Assembly: GCA_963747755.1 (NCBI GenBank)
Contig: CAVVGK010000011.1
Span: 372,001-436,000, forward strand
From: DATFVA01 sp963747755
GTDB taxonomy: Bacteria > Bacteroidota > Ignavibacteria > Ignavibacteriales > Ignavibacteriaceae
Direction of reading: 5' to 3'
DNA: 64,000 bases
This document shows positions 33,968 to 42,326 of the stretch, piece after piece. Position 1 is the first letter of the stretch. Every line of letters begins with the position of its first letter. The notes beneath the pieces were generated by a model. It saw nothing but the letters and a program-made list of their open reading frames with translations. It had not been told where the DNA came from and made no database searches. The position numbers and the translations under genes were made by a program.

Positions 33968-35974
33968 TTACTTAACCAAAATCATCTTGCGGCTCTGTAT
34001 ATGCACGCCGGCCTTTAAGGTGTAGAAGTACACACCGCTTCCCAGCTCCGAAGCATTGAACTCAAGTGAATACTTTCCGGCAGATTTCTGCTCATTAACC
34101 AGCGATGCCACTTCATTACCCAGTACATCATACACCTTCAATGTAACAAACTCATTCTCCGGCAGAGAATAACTTATCACCGTCGAAGGATTAAAAGGAT
34201 TGGGATAGTTCTGCGCAAGCGCAAATGATGACGGCGCAATTTCGGCAGTTGATATATCAGAGTATTCATAACTTCCGTCAAAGTCGACCTGCTTCAGCCT
34301 GTAGTAAAGTCTCGGAGCCGATATACCGGTCAGCCTGTCCGAATAAGAATAAACCTGAGGCTGTGCAGTCGTTCCGTTGCCCTCAACAAAGCCTATTACA
34401 CCCCAGTCTTTCCTGTCGGTGCTTCTCTCAATCTCAAATCCCTTGTTGTTCGTTTCCGTCGCTGTCGTCCAGTTGAGGTTAACAGCATTTTTTCCAACAG
34501 CAGTCGTAAATGATGTAAGTTCAACAGGAACAACATCGGGAGTGATGTAACTGTAGTAAACATCCTCCTCCCCGTTAAACGTAGCCGCCCACGCAAGCCG
34601 TGCGCCGTTTTCATCGGAAACCATATGATAATAGTCCCCCATCTTCTGCTGGTTCGGCCAGCCCAGATGAGGATCGAAGAAATCCGACATACGTTCGTTG
34701 GCCGACCATGTAAGGCCGGCGTCAGTGGAATAAGAATAATATAAAGCCGACATATATGTTCCCGGATGGTCTCTTGTATCAAGCCAGATTACGTCGATGC
34801 GCCCGTTGGGAGCAACCGACATTGTCCCGAACCACTGGTATGCGTTCGTCCCCGCATCATCATTTATCTTAACGGACGAACTAAAGCTTGCGCCGCCGTT
34901 TGTGCTTCTGGCAAACCTCACATCAAGAGGATCGGAACCCGAGAAAGGTTCAACCGAACACAATAAATAGACGTTCCCGTCAGCAGCGCCGCCGGAAGTG
35001 TCGATGGCAAGGGATGTCTGTCCCGCAAGTCCGTCGGGATTGGGCCCGAGTCCGTAAGAAATATACCCGCCCAGGTCTACCGATGTCGCAAAATCCCAGC
35101 TTACTGCCTGCCCCGCAATCTGTGCGTTGGAAGATTTGGCAACAACAAAATCAAATGAGCCTGATGCGCCCACATACAGGTTCCCGTTCGCGTCGGTCAT
35201 AATCGTGCCCCACGAAGGGTCGTCGGGTATAACAGTACAGTTGCCGAAACTCGCACCGCCGTTTGTTGAACGGGTAAAGAAACCCGGGTAGCAGGTGCTG
35301 AAGTAGCTTGTCCAGAAAGCATAGATATGCCCCGAGCCGGGACCATCGGTTTTATCAACCGTCATCCACTGCTTGTCGCCTCCCTTCGCGTCTACGCCGT
35401 TGTCCCATGTCTCACCGCCGTCAGTCGACTTAAAAACCTTGCAGTAATAATCAGGATCATTAGTAAGACTATTGTAGTAGAAATTGCCTTCCCTGTCATA
35501 ATCCAGCACAGGGTCAGAACGGAAAATACCGGGCTGTATCACTCCCGGAAATGTCCATGTCATTCCGCCGTCGGTTGTGTATGCGTGTCCCGCCTGGCGG
35601 AAATTGCTGCTGATAGTATTGAACTGCCTCCATCCTATCGTCATCTTATTAGGGTCGGTGGGGTCAACAGCCATCGAGGGCTCATTTGCCGCATCGCCCG
35701 TCATATTCAGTCCGTTTGCATCAACATTTACCTGCACCGTCGTAATACCGCTCATTGTATAATGATAACCGGGCGATCTTCCCATATCGTCTCTTGATAC
35801 AGGAACATACCCGTCGTCCATAACCTCGTGATGTAAAGTTGCGTCGTGCTGCTTCCCCTGATGTTTATTAACCTGGGAGAAAACCAGGTTTGATGAAAAG
35901 ATGACAATTACAGCGGGCAGCAGAAATAAGCCCGCCGTATTGATCAAACTCTTCCCTGTAAAAATGTTTCTCAT
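33968..35974 (-). CDS. Secreted Asp-box (sialidase-like) beta-propeller protein with T9SS sorting domain
   Basis: About 668 residues from the ATG at 35974 (GGAGAAG upstream); the longer frame to 36052 adds a segment with no signal character. Signal peptide ends near LVFSQ. Residues 60-450 contain Asp-box repeats (S/T-x-D-x-G-x-x-W or N-G-G-x-S-F: STDGGETWDNG, TDGGMTWTF, STNGGASFG, STDAGLTWS), the hallmark of sialidase/BNR six-bladed propellers. The Ig-like PVELTSFTTA module and a T9SS domain (NYPNPFNPST, SGVYFYTLKAG, KMILVK) follow. Bacterial homologues include true sialidases, but the catalytic Arg triad is not evident, so a binding propeller is as likely. Confidence 0.85.
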   Translation of the reverse strand: MRNIFTGKSLINTAGLFLLPAVIVIFSSNLVFSQVNKHQGKQHDATLHHEVMDDGYVPVSRDDMGRSPGYHYTMSGITTVQVNVDANGLNMTGDAANEPSMAVDPTDPNKMTIGWRQFNTISSNFRQAGHAYTTDGGMTWTFPGVIQPGIFRSDPVLDYDREGNFYYNSLTNDPDYYCKVFKSTDGGETWDNGVDAKGGDKQWMTVDKTDGPGSGHIYAFWTSYFSTCYPGFFTRSTNGGASFGNCTVIPDDPSWGTIMTDANGNLYVGASGSFDFVVAKSSNAQIAGQAVSWDFATSVDLGGYISYGLGPNPDGLAGQTSLAIDTSGGAADGNVYLLCSVEPFSGSDPLDVRFARSTNGGASFSSSVKINDDAGTNAYQWFGTMSVAPNGRIDVIWLDTRDHPGTYMSALYYSYSTDAGLTWSANERMSDFFDPHLGWPNQQKMGDYYHMVSDENGARLAWAATFNGEEDVYYSYITPDVVPVELTSFTTAVGKNAVNLNWTTATETNNKGFEIERSTDRKDWGVIGFVEGNGTTAQPQVYSYSDRLTGISAPRLYYRLKQVDFDGSYEYSDISTAEIAPSSFALAQNYPNPFNPSTVISYSLPENEFVTLKVYDVLGNEVASLVNEQKSAGKYSLEFNASELGSGVYFYTLKAGVHIQSRKMILVK

Positions 35975-36052
35975 AATACTTCTCCGGATTGGATATAGAA
36001 GTTGTGAATTACTGTGTAATAATTTACAAATATTTCGGCAGTACTTCTTCAC

Positions 36053-36427
36053 AAACTTAAATATTGGTAACCTTCAATTTCCAATCTTCATTCTGCAATC
36101 TTCAATTTTCAATAATAAAATTTTCTTACTTTTACATCAGTTTTAACTGCTTTGCCGTCAGTTTTAACTGCTTTGCCGTCAGTTTTAACTGCTTTGCCGT
36201 CAGTTTTAACTGACGGAATAAATACAGATAAATAACATTCAGGCTTTAGCCACTTATATTGACACTCACTGGAGGCTGTTCAAATAATTTGAAAATGTCT
36301 CCTCGAGTTACCAAAAAAGGCGTCTGCTAATTCAACTTCATTCTGCAATCTGCAATCTGCAATCTGCAATTTTCAATAATAAAATTCCTTACTTTTACAT
36401 TTATCTTTACAACAAAATATTACCGAA
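36053..36427. repeat. Short REP array upstream of the racemase
   Basis: About 36135-36220: four tandem copies of a 21-bp CTGCTTTGCCGTCAGTTTTAA-type unit (first near 36137), ending CAGTTTTAACTGACGGAATAAATACAGATAA and CAGGCTTTAGCCAC (about 36239). Direct repeats of a second kind flank it: CTTCATTCTGCAATC(TGCAATC)n..TTTTCAATAATAAAATT..TTACTTTTACAT occurs at about 36078-36135 and again at 36333-36400, a roughly 60-bp direct repeat bracketing the array. Confidence 0.75.
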
Positions 36428-37117
36428 ATGAAAACAATAGGATTGATCGGCGGCACCGGCTGGGTTTCCACAACAGACTACTACCGCCTCATTAACCAGG
36501 AGACGAACCGTCAGCTGGAAGGACACAACTCTGCTCGCCTCATCCTCTATTCATTCAACTACGCCGATATAAACGAGTGCAACCTCCGCGACGACCACGA
36601 AAAAGTATACCAGTACGTCCTTGACGCCGCACAAAAGCTGAAAGGCGCCTCTGCCGATTTCCTGGTGCTCTGCGCCAACACACTCCACCAGTATGCAGAA
36701 AGACTAACCGATGCCGTGCAGCTTCCCGTAGTGCACATCGCCGATGCTGCCGCCGCAGAGATTAAGCGAAAGGGACTAGATACAATAGGACTCCTCGGCA
36801 CGAGGTTCACAATGGAGATGGATTTCTACACGAAGAAACTCAGCGAAGCTGGTATCACCTCGCTCGTCCCCGATAAGCCGGAGAGGGACTACATTCACAG
36901 CGTCATTATGAACGAGCTCCTCAAAGAGAACTTCCGTCCCGAATCCAGGCAGCGATTCCTTGAAATCATTAATGACCTTCAGCAAAGAGGCACACAGGGT
37001 ATAGTACTCGGCTGCACAGAGATCCCCCTGCTGATAAAGCAGGAGCATACGCATCTTCCCGTCTTCAACACACTTGAACTCCACGCCAAAGCAGCAGTAG
37101 ATTTCGCGCTTTCCTAA
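36428..37117 (+). CDS. Aspartate/glutamate racemase family protein
   Basis: 229 residues, standard for the cofactor-independent Asp/Glu racemase family. N-terminal LIGGTGWVSTTDYYRLIN matches the family start. The two catalytic cysteines are C82 in LCANTLH and C196 in LGCTEIPLL, at mirrored positions of the two pseudo-symmetric domains. It interconverts L- and D-aspartate (or glutamate) in the cytoplasm. D-aspartate can go to peptidoglycan crosslinks or to signalling; I cannot tell which. It starts with ATG 3 bp after the AT-rich promoter-like TTTACAACAAAATATTACC and stands alone. Confidence 0.9.
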   Translation: MKTIGLIGGTGWVSTTDYYRLINQETNRQLEGHNSARLILYSFNYADINECNLRDDHEKVYQYVLDAAQKLKGASADFLVLCANTLHQYAERLTDAVQLPVVHIADAAAAEIKRKGLDTIGLLGTRFTMEMDFYTKKLSEAGITSLVPDKPERDYIHSVIMNELLKENFRPESRQRFLEIINDLQQRGTQGIVLGCTEIPLLIKQEHTHLPVFNTLELHAKAAVDFALS

Positions 37118-37197
37118 TCCCTCCCGTCCCGAGCGATTTGTCTTCCCTGCCGGGTTATCGGGTGCAAGTCCTCAGGCACACCACTCCCCTGCACTCC

Positions 37198-38190
37198 TCA
37201 CTTCTCTTTTACAAACTCAATATCCGTAGGGCCGTGAATTATCAGACTCGCACCTCCGCCTTGCCCATCCTTTAACGCACCCTTTTCCGGAAACTCAGCC
37301 TTCACCTTAAAAGCTCCGAGGTCTGCCGAAAAAAGATTTTCACTCAAAGGAACAAGACTCCCATTCAGGTTGCCGTATTCCATAAAAATTTCGTCTCCCT
37401 TAACACTAACCTTCACTTCACCGAAATCATTGTTCGAGTAATCGCCCGTATAAGCTTCGTAATCAATACTCCCCGTAAAAACACTATCCTGTATTTTCTC
37501 CCCTTTACTTCTGTTCTTCTGAATATCTTTAATAATAACGGCCAGCTCTGCCCGCGCAATCGAATCCGCCGCAGGATTTCCCGTAAGAAGATTGTATGCA
37601 TAATCGGCAATAAGATCGACAGCATAAAAAGCATCGCCATCATCATTAACAAGCACTGCGGCACCTATGTTTTCAGCCGGCATAAATGAAATATGAGAGC
37701 GCGCCCCGGAATAAGAACCGAAATGATGAATAAGAAGCCTTCCATTATAATCCGAGCGGATCCAGCCAAGTCCGTACGCAAACCTCTTATAAGTGAAGAA
37801 CTCCGCGCTGTAATCCGTCTGCGCAGAATGGATCTCGCTGAGCGAAGCGGAGGAAAGCAAAGGGGTACCGTCCCCGAGATTAAAGATAACCCACTTCGCA
37901 AGATCCTCGGAAGAAGAATAGACCCCCCCGGCAGCGTGCATCGTTTCATCCGTCTTGGAAAAATTATAAAGAACCGTGCTGTCGTTCTCAGAAGCATAGC
38001 CTGCAGGGAGCGTCCCGGGAGAATAAGAAGAAACATAAGCCGATGAATTCGTCATCCCGAGCGGTGTAAAAACCTTCTCACGTACCAGGTCACGCCAGTC
38101 GCGCCCGGTCACCCTTTTAATAATAAATCCCGCCAGCACATAATCAGACCGCGCTTGATTATTAATTTCATCCTTATAATTTAGATATCT
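37198..38190 (-). pseudogene. Class C beta-lactamase-like serine hydrolase, 5' end deleted
   Basis: The frame (open 37198-38190, only GTG at 38139 as start) begins QARSDYVLAGFIIKRVTGRDWRD, which is the helix right after the Y-S-N motif of class C beta-lactamase/penicillin-binding-protein-like hydrolases (family text: Y-S-N-S-N-Y-x-L-L-G-x-I-I-E-x-V-T-G). The signal peptide, the S-x-x-K nucleophile and the Tyr of Y-x-N, about 150-200 residues, are missing. The remainder is intact (LGMTNSS, AAGGVYSSSEDLAKWV, GYGLGWI-like FAYGLGW, HHFGSYSGARSHISFMP with the H-x-G motif) including a trailing lipocalin-like DUF3471-type domain. An in-frame TGA at 38191 and the T9SS gene at 38221 sit where the missing half should be. 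It is dead as an enzyme. Confidence 0.85.
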
Positions 38191-38220
38191 TCAATTCCAT
38201 TTAACTTTTACGGGGAGTAT

Positions 38221-39618
38221 ATGAAAAGAACCTTAGTGCTGTTTTTTCTTCTTTCGGGTTTATGCCTCGCTCAATCGAATAATTTTTACGGTGATGATTT
38301 TAATAATGGCCTCAGCAAGTGGATTATTTCCTCCCAGGGCACCAGCTGTGTATGGGAAAACTATTACCCGCCCTATCCCGGTCCCTACACAATTCCCGGT
38401 TCGCAGTCCGGCATAATGGCGGCCGATGCCGATGAATGCGGCACCGAAATAAACACAACTGCAGTGCTCGATACGCTCATCAATATTAGCGGATATTTCT
38501 GTCAGGTCTATCTCACCTGGGCCAACGACTTTAAAGTTACAGATGCAGATGACTCGGCTTTTGTTGAGATCAGCACTGACTTTGGAGTTACCTGGGAGGT
38601 GATCTGGGAGAAGGGCGGAGAGTCGGCCCGCTTTACCGGTGAAATAGCATTCTTCGATGAATTCGAAGGACAGGATATAGACTATGCCATGGTACGCTTC
38701 CGGACGGTTCAGCACGGTTCAGGCTCGTGGTGGGCAATCGACAATCTGGAGATCCAGGTTTTTGCCGTGATTGAAATTCCTGCAGCACCCACAAACCTTA
38801 CGGCAGAACTCTCAGGCTCAAACGTATTACTGAACTGGGATTTCACCCCTACACCATCCTGGGAACTCGGCTTCCAGATAACAAGGAAGGAAGGAGGCCC
38901 TTGGCCCTATTATGATTACGTGATATTAGATAGTGTTTATGTTACCCTGCGCAGCTATCTCGACACCACTGCTCAGGACAACACGGAGTATTCATACAGG
39001 ATAAGATCCTACTCCTACCAGTTTATTTCTTTTTTTTCCGAAGCTGCAGTTATAACAACACCCGTGGAGCTCACCGGCTTTACAGCTGATGTAAACGGCG
39101 CCGATGTAATCCTGAACTGGGCAACCGCAACAGAAACCAACAACAGGGGATTTATAATCGAAAGGAACGCAGGTGAAGGATTTACCAATATTGGCTTTAC
39201 TCCCGGCAGCGGAACTACCGCACTCCCCCGGTCGTATAGATTCACCGATAAAAACCTTCCGCCCGGCTCGTACAGCTATCGCCTGAAGCAGGTCGACTTT
39301 GACGGAAGCTATGAGTACAGTATGATAGCAGAGGCAGTTGTGAATAACACTCCCGGTGAATTCCTGCTCGCTCAGAACTACCCTAATCCTTTTAATCCCT
39401 CTACTAAAATAGAATGGCAGACAACAGAGGCTGGGCACCAGGTTCTGAAAATATATGACGTCCTCGGGAAAGAGATAGCCGTACTCGTAAACGAATACAG
39501 GCCGGCCGGGAAACACAGTATCGACTTCTCCGCTAAAGATTTGCCCGGCGGAGTTTACGTATACCAGCTCAAATCAGGATCCCTGGTACAGACAAAGAAG
39601 ATGATCCTTCTGAAATAA
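38221..39618 (+). CDS. Secreted protein with MAM-like and fibronectin III domains and T9SS sorting domain
   Basis: 465 residues; ATG at 38221 behind GGGGAG. Signal peptide about 1-18 (LCLAQ). Residues about 22-180 form a jelly-roll-type domain resembling the MAM/concanavalin fold of secreted choice-of-anchor proteins (GDDFNNGLSKWIIS ... YLTWANDFKV ... VEISTDFGVTWEVIWEKG ... WWAIDNLEIQV). About 188-275 is fibronectin III (APTNLTAELSGSNVLLNW ... YSYRIRSY). Then the shared Ig-like PVELTGFTADV module and the T9SS domain (NYPNPFNPST, GGVYVYQLKSGSL, KKMILLK). Likely an extracellular adhesion or carbohydrate-binding protein. It may have replaced the 5' half of the adjacent serine hydrolase. Confidence 0.82.
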   Translation: MKRTLVLFFLLSGLCLAQSNNFYGDDFNNGLSKWIISSQGTSCVWENYYPPYPGPYTIPGSQSGIMAADADECGTEINTTAVLDTLINISGYFCQVYLTWANDFKVTDADDSAFVEISTDFGVTWEVIWEKGGESARFTGEIAFFDEFEGQDIDYAMVRFRTVQHGSGSWWAIDNLEIQVFAVIEIPAAPTNLTAELSGSNVLLNWDFTPTPSWELGFQITRKEGGPWPYYDYVILDSVYVTLRSYLDTTAQDNTEYSYRIRSYSYQFISFFSEAAVITTPVELTGFTADVNGADVILNWATATETNNRGFIIERNAGEGFTNIGFTPGSGTTALPRSYRFTDKNLPPGSYSYRLKQVDFDGSYEYSMIAEAVVNNTPGEFLLAQNYPNPFNPSTKIEWQTTEAGHQVLKIYDVLGKEIAVLVNEYRPAGKHSIDFSAKDLPGGVYVYQLKSGSLVQTKKMILLK

Positions 39619-39634
39619 TTACCAATCCATTTGA

Positions 39635-39671
39635 ATCCTGCCCGGTACAGCTGAAGTAGTCCGGGCAGGAT
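39635..39671 (+). terminator. Stem-loop after the MAM-like gene
   Basis: ATCCTGCCCGG (39635-39645) pairs perfectly with CCGGGCAGGAT (39661-39671) around a 15-base loop. The tail (TAATCCTGTT) has only a weak U-run, so termination is probable but less certain. Confidence 0.6.
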
Positions 39672-39724
39672 AATCCTGTTAATTTCCATCAAAATTTGAG
39701 ATATTTGGGTTCAAACTGAAGTCC

Positions 39725-39949
39725 CCCGGCTCACCCTCATTCACACCAAAGAAGCCGCCGCCCTCATAATGAAACAAAACAACAAAACCCTCTTCCCGGG
39801 GGCAGTAACATTGGATGAAAATAACAAGATTAAGAGATGGTCAGGAACCCTGGGTAAATATTATCAATGTTGAAGTAATAGATCTCGTTTACCACATCGC
39901 AGGCCACGAACTCCACCACATAGATTTCATAAAGAAGTATTATCTGTAG
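39725..39949 (+). pseudogene. Remnants: DinB-like C-terminus and a fragment of a small gene family
   Basis: Two overlapping remnants. In one frame, 39743-39880 reads IHTKEAAALIMKQNNKTLFPGA and matches residues 28-48 of the small protein at 40128 (VHTKEAAALIKKYNNKTLFPGA), with nearly identical DNA. In another frame, 39815-39949 encodes 44 residues ending VYHIAGHELHHIDFIKKYYL, which looks like the last helix of a DinB/YfiT metal-dependent superfamily protein (GHELHH with family histidines). Neither has the rest of its gene. The stretch reads as the scar of several insertion or deletion events. Confidence 0.5.
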
Positions 39950-40127
39950 GTTTGCTTTGCCCTTTTATCCGTAACTATCTGCCTGTTGAAGGCCGAAGAC
40001 AGGCCGAACACTGGCCGAAGACAGGCCGAAGACTTTTTGGAAAAATTCAGGCAGGCAGACCCCAAAAGCTGTGAATTTACGCTGAAAATTAACATATTTG
40101 CAGGAAAAATAAAAACGGGGAAAATAA

Positions 40128-40341
40128 ATGGCGGAACACAAAAGTTCAGTAGTCGGTGACGTTCGCGGCAAAATCGGTGACTTCCTATACAGGCAGGTAA
40201 AAAAAGTTGTTCATACCAAAGAAGCCGCCGCCCTAATAAAGAAATACAATAACAAAACCCTCTTCCCGGGGGCATTAGAACTTGACCCGATCGCAAGGCG
40301 CCATCGGGCCGAATTCCTTGAAGCTGTCAAAACCCTGCAAA
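40128..40341 (+). pseudogene. Small protein of unknown family, 3' end cut off
   Basis: ATG at 40128 (GGGGAAAATAA upstream) opens MAEHKSSVVGDVRGKIGDFLYRQVKKVVHTKEAAALIKKYNN, then LFPGALELDPIARRHRAEFLEAVKTLQ. The G-D-V-R-G-K-I-G-D-x-x-Y-R opening resembles small proteins common in Bacteroidota phage-like or repeat gene clusters, but I cannot name a family. Coding sense is lost at about 40335: the frame continues to 40472 only as the antisense of the T9SS gene that ends at 40342. Similar fragments lie at 39743 and about 42012, so this is one of three copies of a dispersed element. Confidence 0.45.
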
Positions 40342-41760
40342 TTACTTCAATAGGATCATCTTCTTTGTTTGCACAAAATTGCCTGCCTGCATTTTGTAGA
40401 AATAAACTCCGCTTGGCAGGCTGGCCGCGTTCCAGTTCAGAGCATAACTGCCAGCTGGTTTTTCTTCATTAAGAAGCGTTTCAATTTCATTGCCCAGGGC
40501 ATCAAATACCTTAATTTGAACCAGTACCGATTGCGGAACAGAGTATCTTATTTTAGTACCCGGATTAAAAGGATTCGGGAAATTCTGAACAAGGAGGAAT
40601 TCGTCCGGTAGATGAGACCTGCTGTCATAAACCACGGGAGTAGAGCCGGTATCCGCAGAAAATTTTAATACCCAGGCATCAGGTTTTCCATTCCCGGTTA
40701 AGTCGATGTCTCCTACAACGAAAAATTCATTGTTATCAAGAATCAGGATATCCGTAAAATATTCGTTGAACGGACCCCCGTAGGATTTTCTCCAGATTAA
40801 ATCCCCTGAATCATTAATTTTTAGTATAGTTCCATCAAAAGGCTCATAATTTCCTTCGTTGCCGATGATCAGAAAGCCCCCCGTGTTTGATTTAATGATT
40901 TTTGTCGGGGAAGAATATTGTGCAGATGAAAAATATACCTGCGACCACAAAGTATTCAGACTATTATCGAGACAGGAAACCCAGATTGCCGAGGAGTCAT
41001 ATGGCTTATATTCTCCCAGCATCAAATACTTTCCATCTTCAGTAATTAAAAATCGGGATGCTGAGTATGGAGCAGAGCAGATCTTGCTTTTAGTCTGCAG
41101 ATTACCTGACGGATCTGTTTTATATAAGAAAGTTGTATCTGATTTATTAACCAGAAACAGAATTTGTCCCGCATTGTCAATTACCGGAGAAGACGGGCGC
41201 AGATCATATCCGGAAAATAACTTTGTCCATAAAGTATCACCCGATGCATTCAGCATTATTAAAAGGGCGCCCTGAGGATTGCCATACAGATATTCCAGTA
41301 ACAATAATCCGCCATCCGATGCCGGTGCTATATGCGGTGTATATTCAGATTGACTATAATAAAATGTTCTGGTCCAGATCGTGTCACCCAGGTGATTAAC
41401 TTTCAATATCTGCATATCCTCCCAGCTGCCCTGATTAAAGGCATCTGCGGCGACGAAATATTCATTTTCAGAAGCAGCCGCCATTTCCCCCGCCCCCATA
41501 CCACCGTAGTTATGGGACCACAGCTCATTACCATTTTCATCCAATCCGAATAGCCAGATATTTGTGTAATAGCTGTTACTGCTCAATTCGGTGCCGATAG
41601 CCCCGCTGATAATAAATGTGTTTTCATTTGTCTGAATTATTGAAGATCCATAATCATAACTTGAATCCCCGAAAGCTTTCGTCCATAGTGTATCCGGTCC
41701 CTGGGCCGGCAAATTGACACTCAGGAAAAATAACGATAATACAAAGAGCGATTTTTTCAT
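40342..41760 (-). CDS. Secreted beta-propeller protein with T9SS sorting domain
   Basis: 472 residues; ATG at 41760 with AGGGTGAGG upstream. Signal peptide about 1-19 (LPAQG). Residues 20-375 carry repeated segments of the form D-T-L/I-W-T-K/R-x-(F/Y) and W-V-S-C-L-D (GDTIWTRTF, GDTLWTKLF, NTLWSQVYF, GDLIWRKSYGG), a repeat seen in extracellular propellers of Ignavibacteria and related to quinoprotein-like blades. A T9SS domain ends the protein (NFPNPFNPGT, SGVYFYKMQAGNF, KKMILLK). It lacks the Ig-like module. Function unknown. It lies between gene remnants on both sides. Confidence 0.8.
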   Translation of the reverse strand: MKKSLFVLSLFFLSVNLPAQGPDTLWTKAFGDSSYDYGSSIIQTNENTFIISGAIGTELSSNSYYTNIWLFGLDENGNELWSHNYGGMGAGEMAAASENEYFVAADAFNQGSWEDMQILKVNHLGDTIWTRTFYYSQSEYTPHIAPASDGGLLLLEYLYGNPQGALLIMLNASGDTLWTKLFSGYDLRPSSPVIDNAGQILFLVNKSDTTFLYKTDPSGNLQTKSKICSAPYSASRFLITEDGKYLMLGEYKPYDSSAIWVSCLDNSLNTLWSQVYFSSAQYSSPTKIIKSNTGGFLIIGNEGNYEPFDGTILKINDSGDLIWRKSYGGPFNEYFTDILILDNNEFFVVGDIDLTGNGKPDAWVLKFSADTGSTPVVYDSRSHLPDEFLLVQNFPNPFNPGTKIRYSVPQSVLVQIKVFDALGNEIETLLNEEKPAGSYALNWNAASLPSGVYFYKMQAGNFVQTKKMILLK

Positions 41761-42326
41761 AACCTCACCCTTATGGTTTATTACTTGAGTTACTTATTTG
41801 ATAGATAAAATAGATGGGCTGCCGGTCGAAATTGTCATGGAATTGTAAAAATACAAAACCGCGCGCTTCACTGATCAGAGGGGATACTTCTGCAGGAAAC
41901 TGCTAAACCTGAGTTAAGGCTTGGTGATCTTAAATGATTCTCAACGGCTTGCCGGAACGAGGCTTCACGGTATATTTAACAAAATAAACTATCACGTCAC
42001 TGCCATACAGAAGTTCCCCACCTAAGCGTAATTCACACCAAGAAACCACTACCCTCATAAAAAAAATACTAAACCAAAACAATATACTTGGCAGAGCCGA
42101 TTCTCTGTGAAGAAATTTCTAAGCAATTTTGGTGAATAAACTTCATTTTTGATAGCATCATTCTTGATAGATTATGAATGTTTATCTAAATTTAAACAAG
42201 AATTATTGATTCATAAATTGGGTTCGATTTAAGGGTCATCGTTTTAATAAGCATATTTTAAACTACAATATTTATATTATTTTCGATTGGGATTGAAATT
42301 ACACTCAAATCAAAATATTTTATCAT
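41761..42326. other. AT-rich junction region with a third gene-fragment copy
   Basis: 566 bp. Positions about 42012-42070 (GAAGTTCCCCACCTAAGCGTAATTCACACCAAGAAACCACTACCCTCATAAAA without a continuous frame) align with 39730-39790 (GAAGTCCCCC..ATTCACACCAAAGAAGCCGCCGCCCTCATAATG), a decayed copy of the small gene family. From about 42090 base composition drops to the AT-rich level of the R-M genes, so the left edge of that island lies near here. No promoter is certain. Confidence 0.5.

Noticed and set aside
40342..40472. Extension of the small gene at 40128 past 40341
   Set aside because: From about 40335 the frame is antisense to the T9SS sorting domain of the convergent gene; it is readthrough, not protein.
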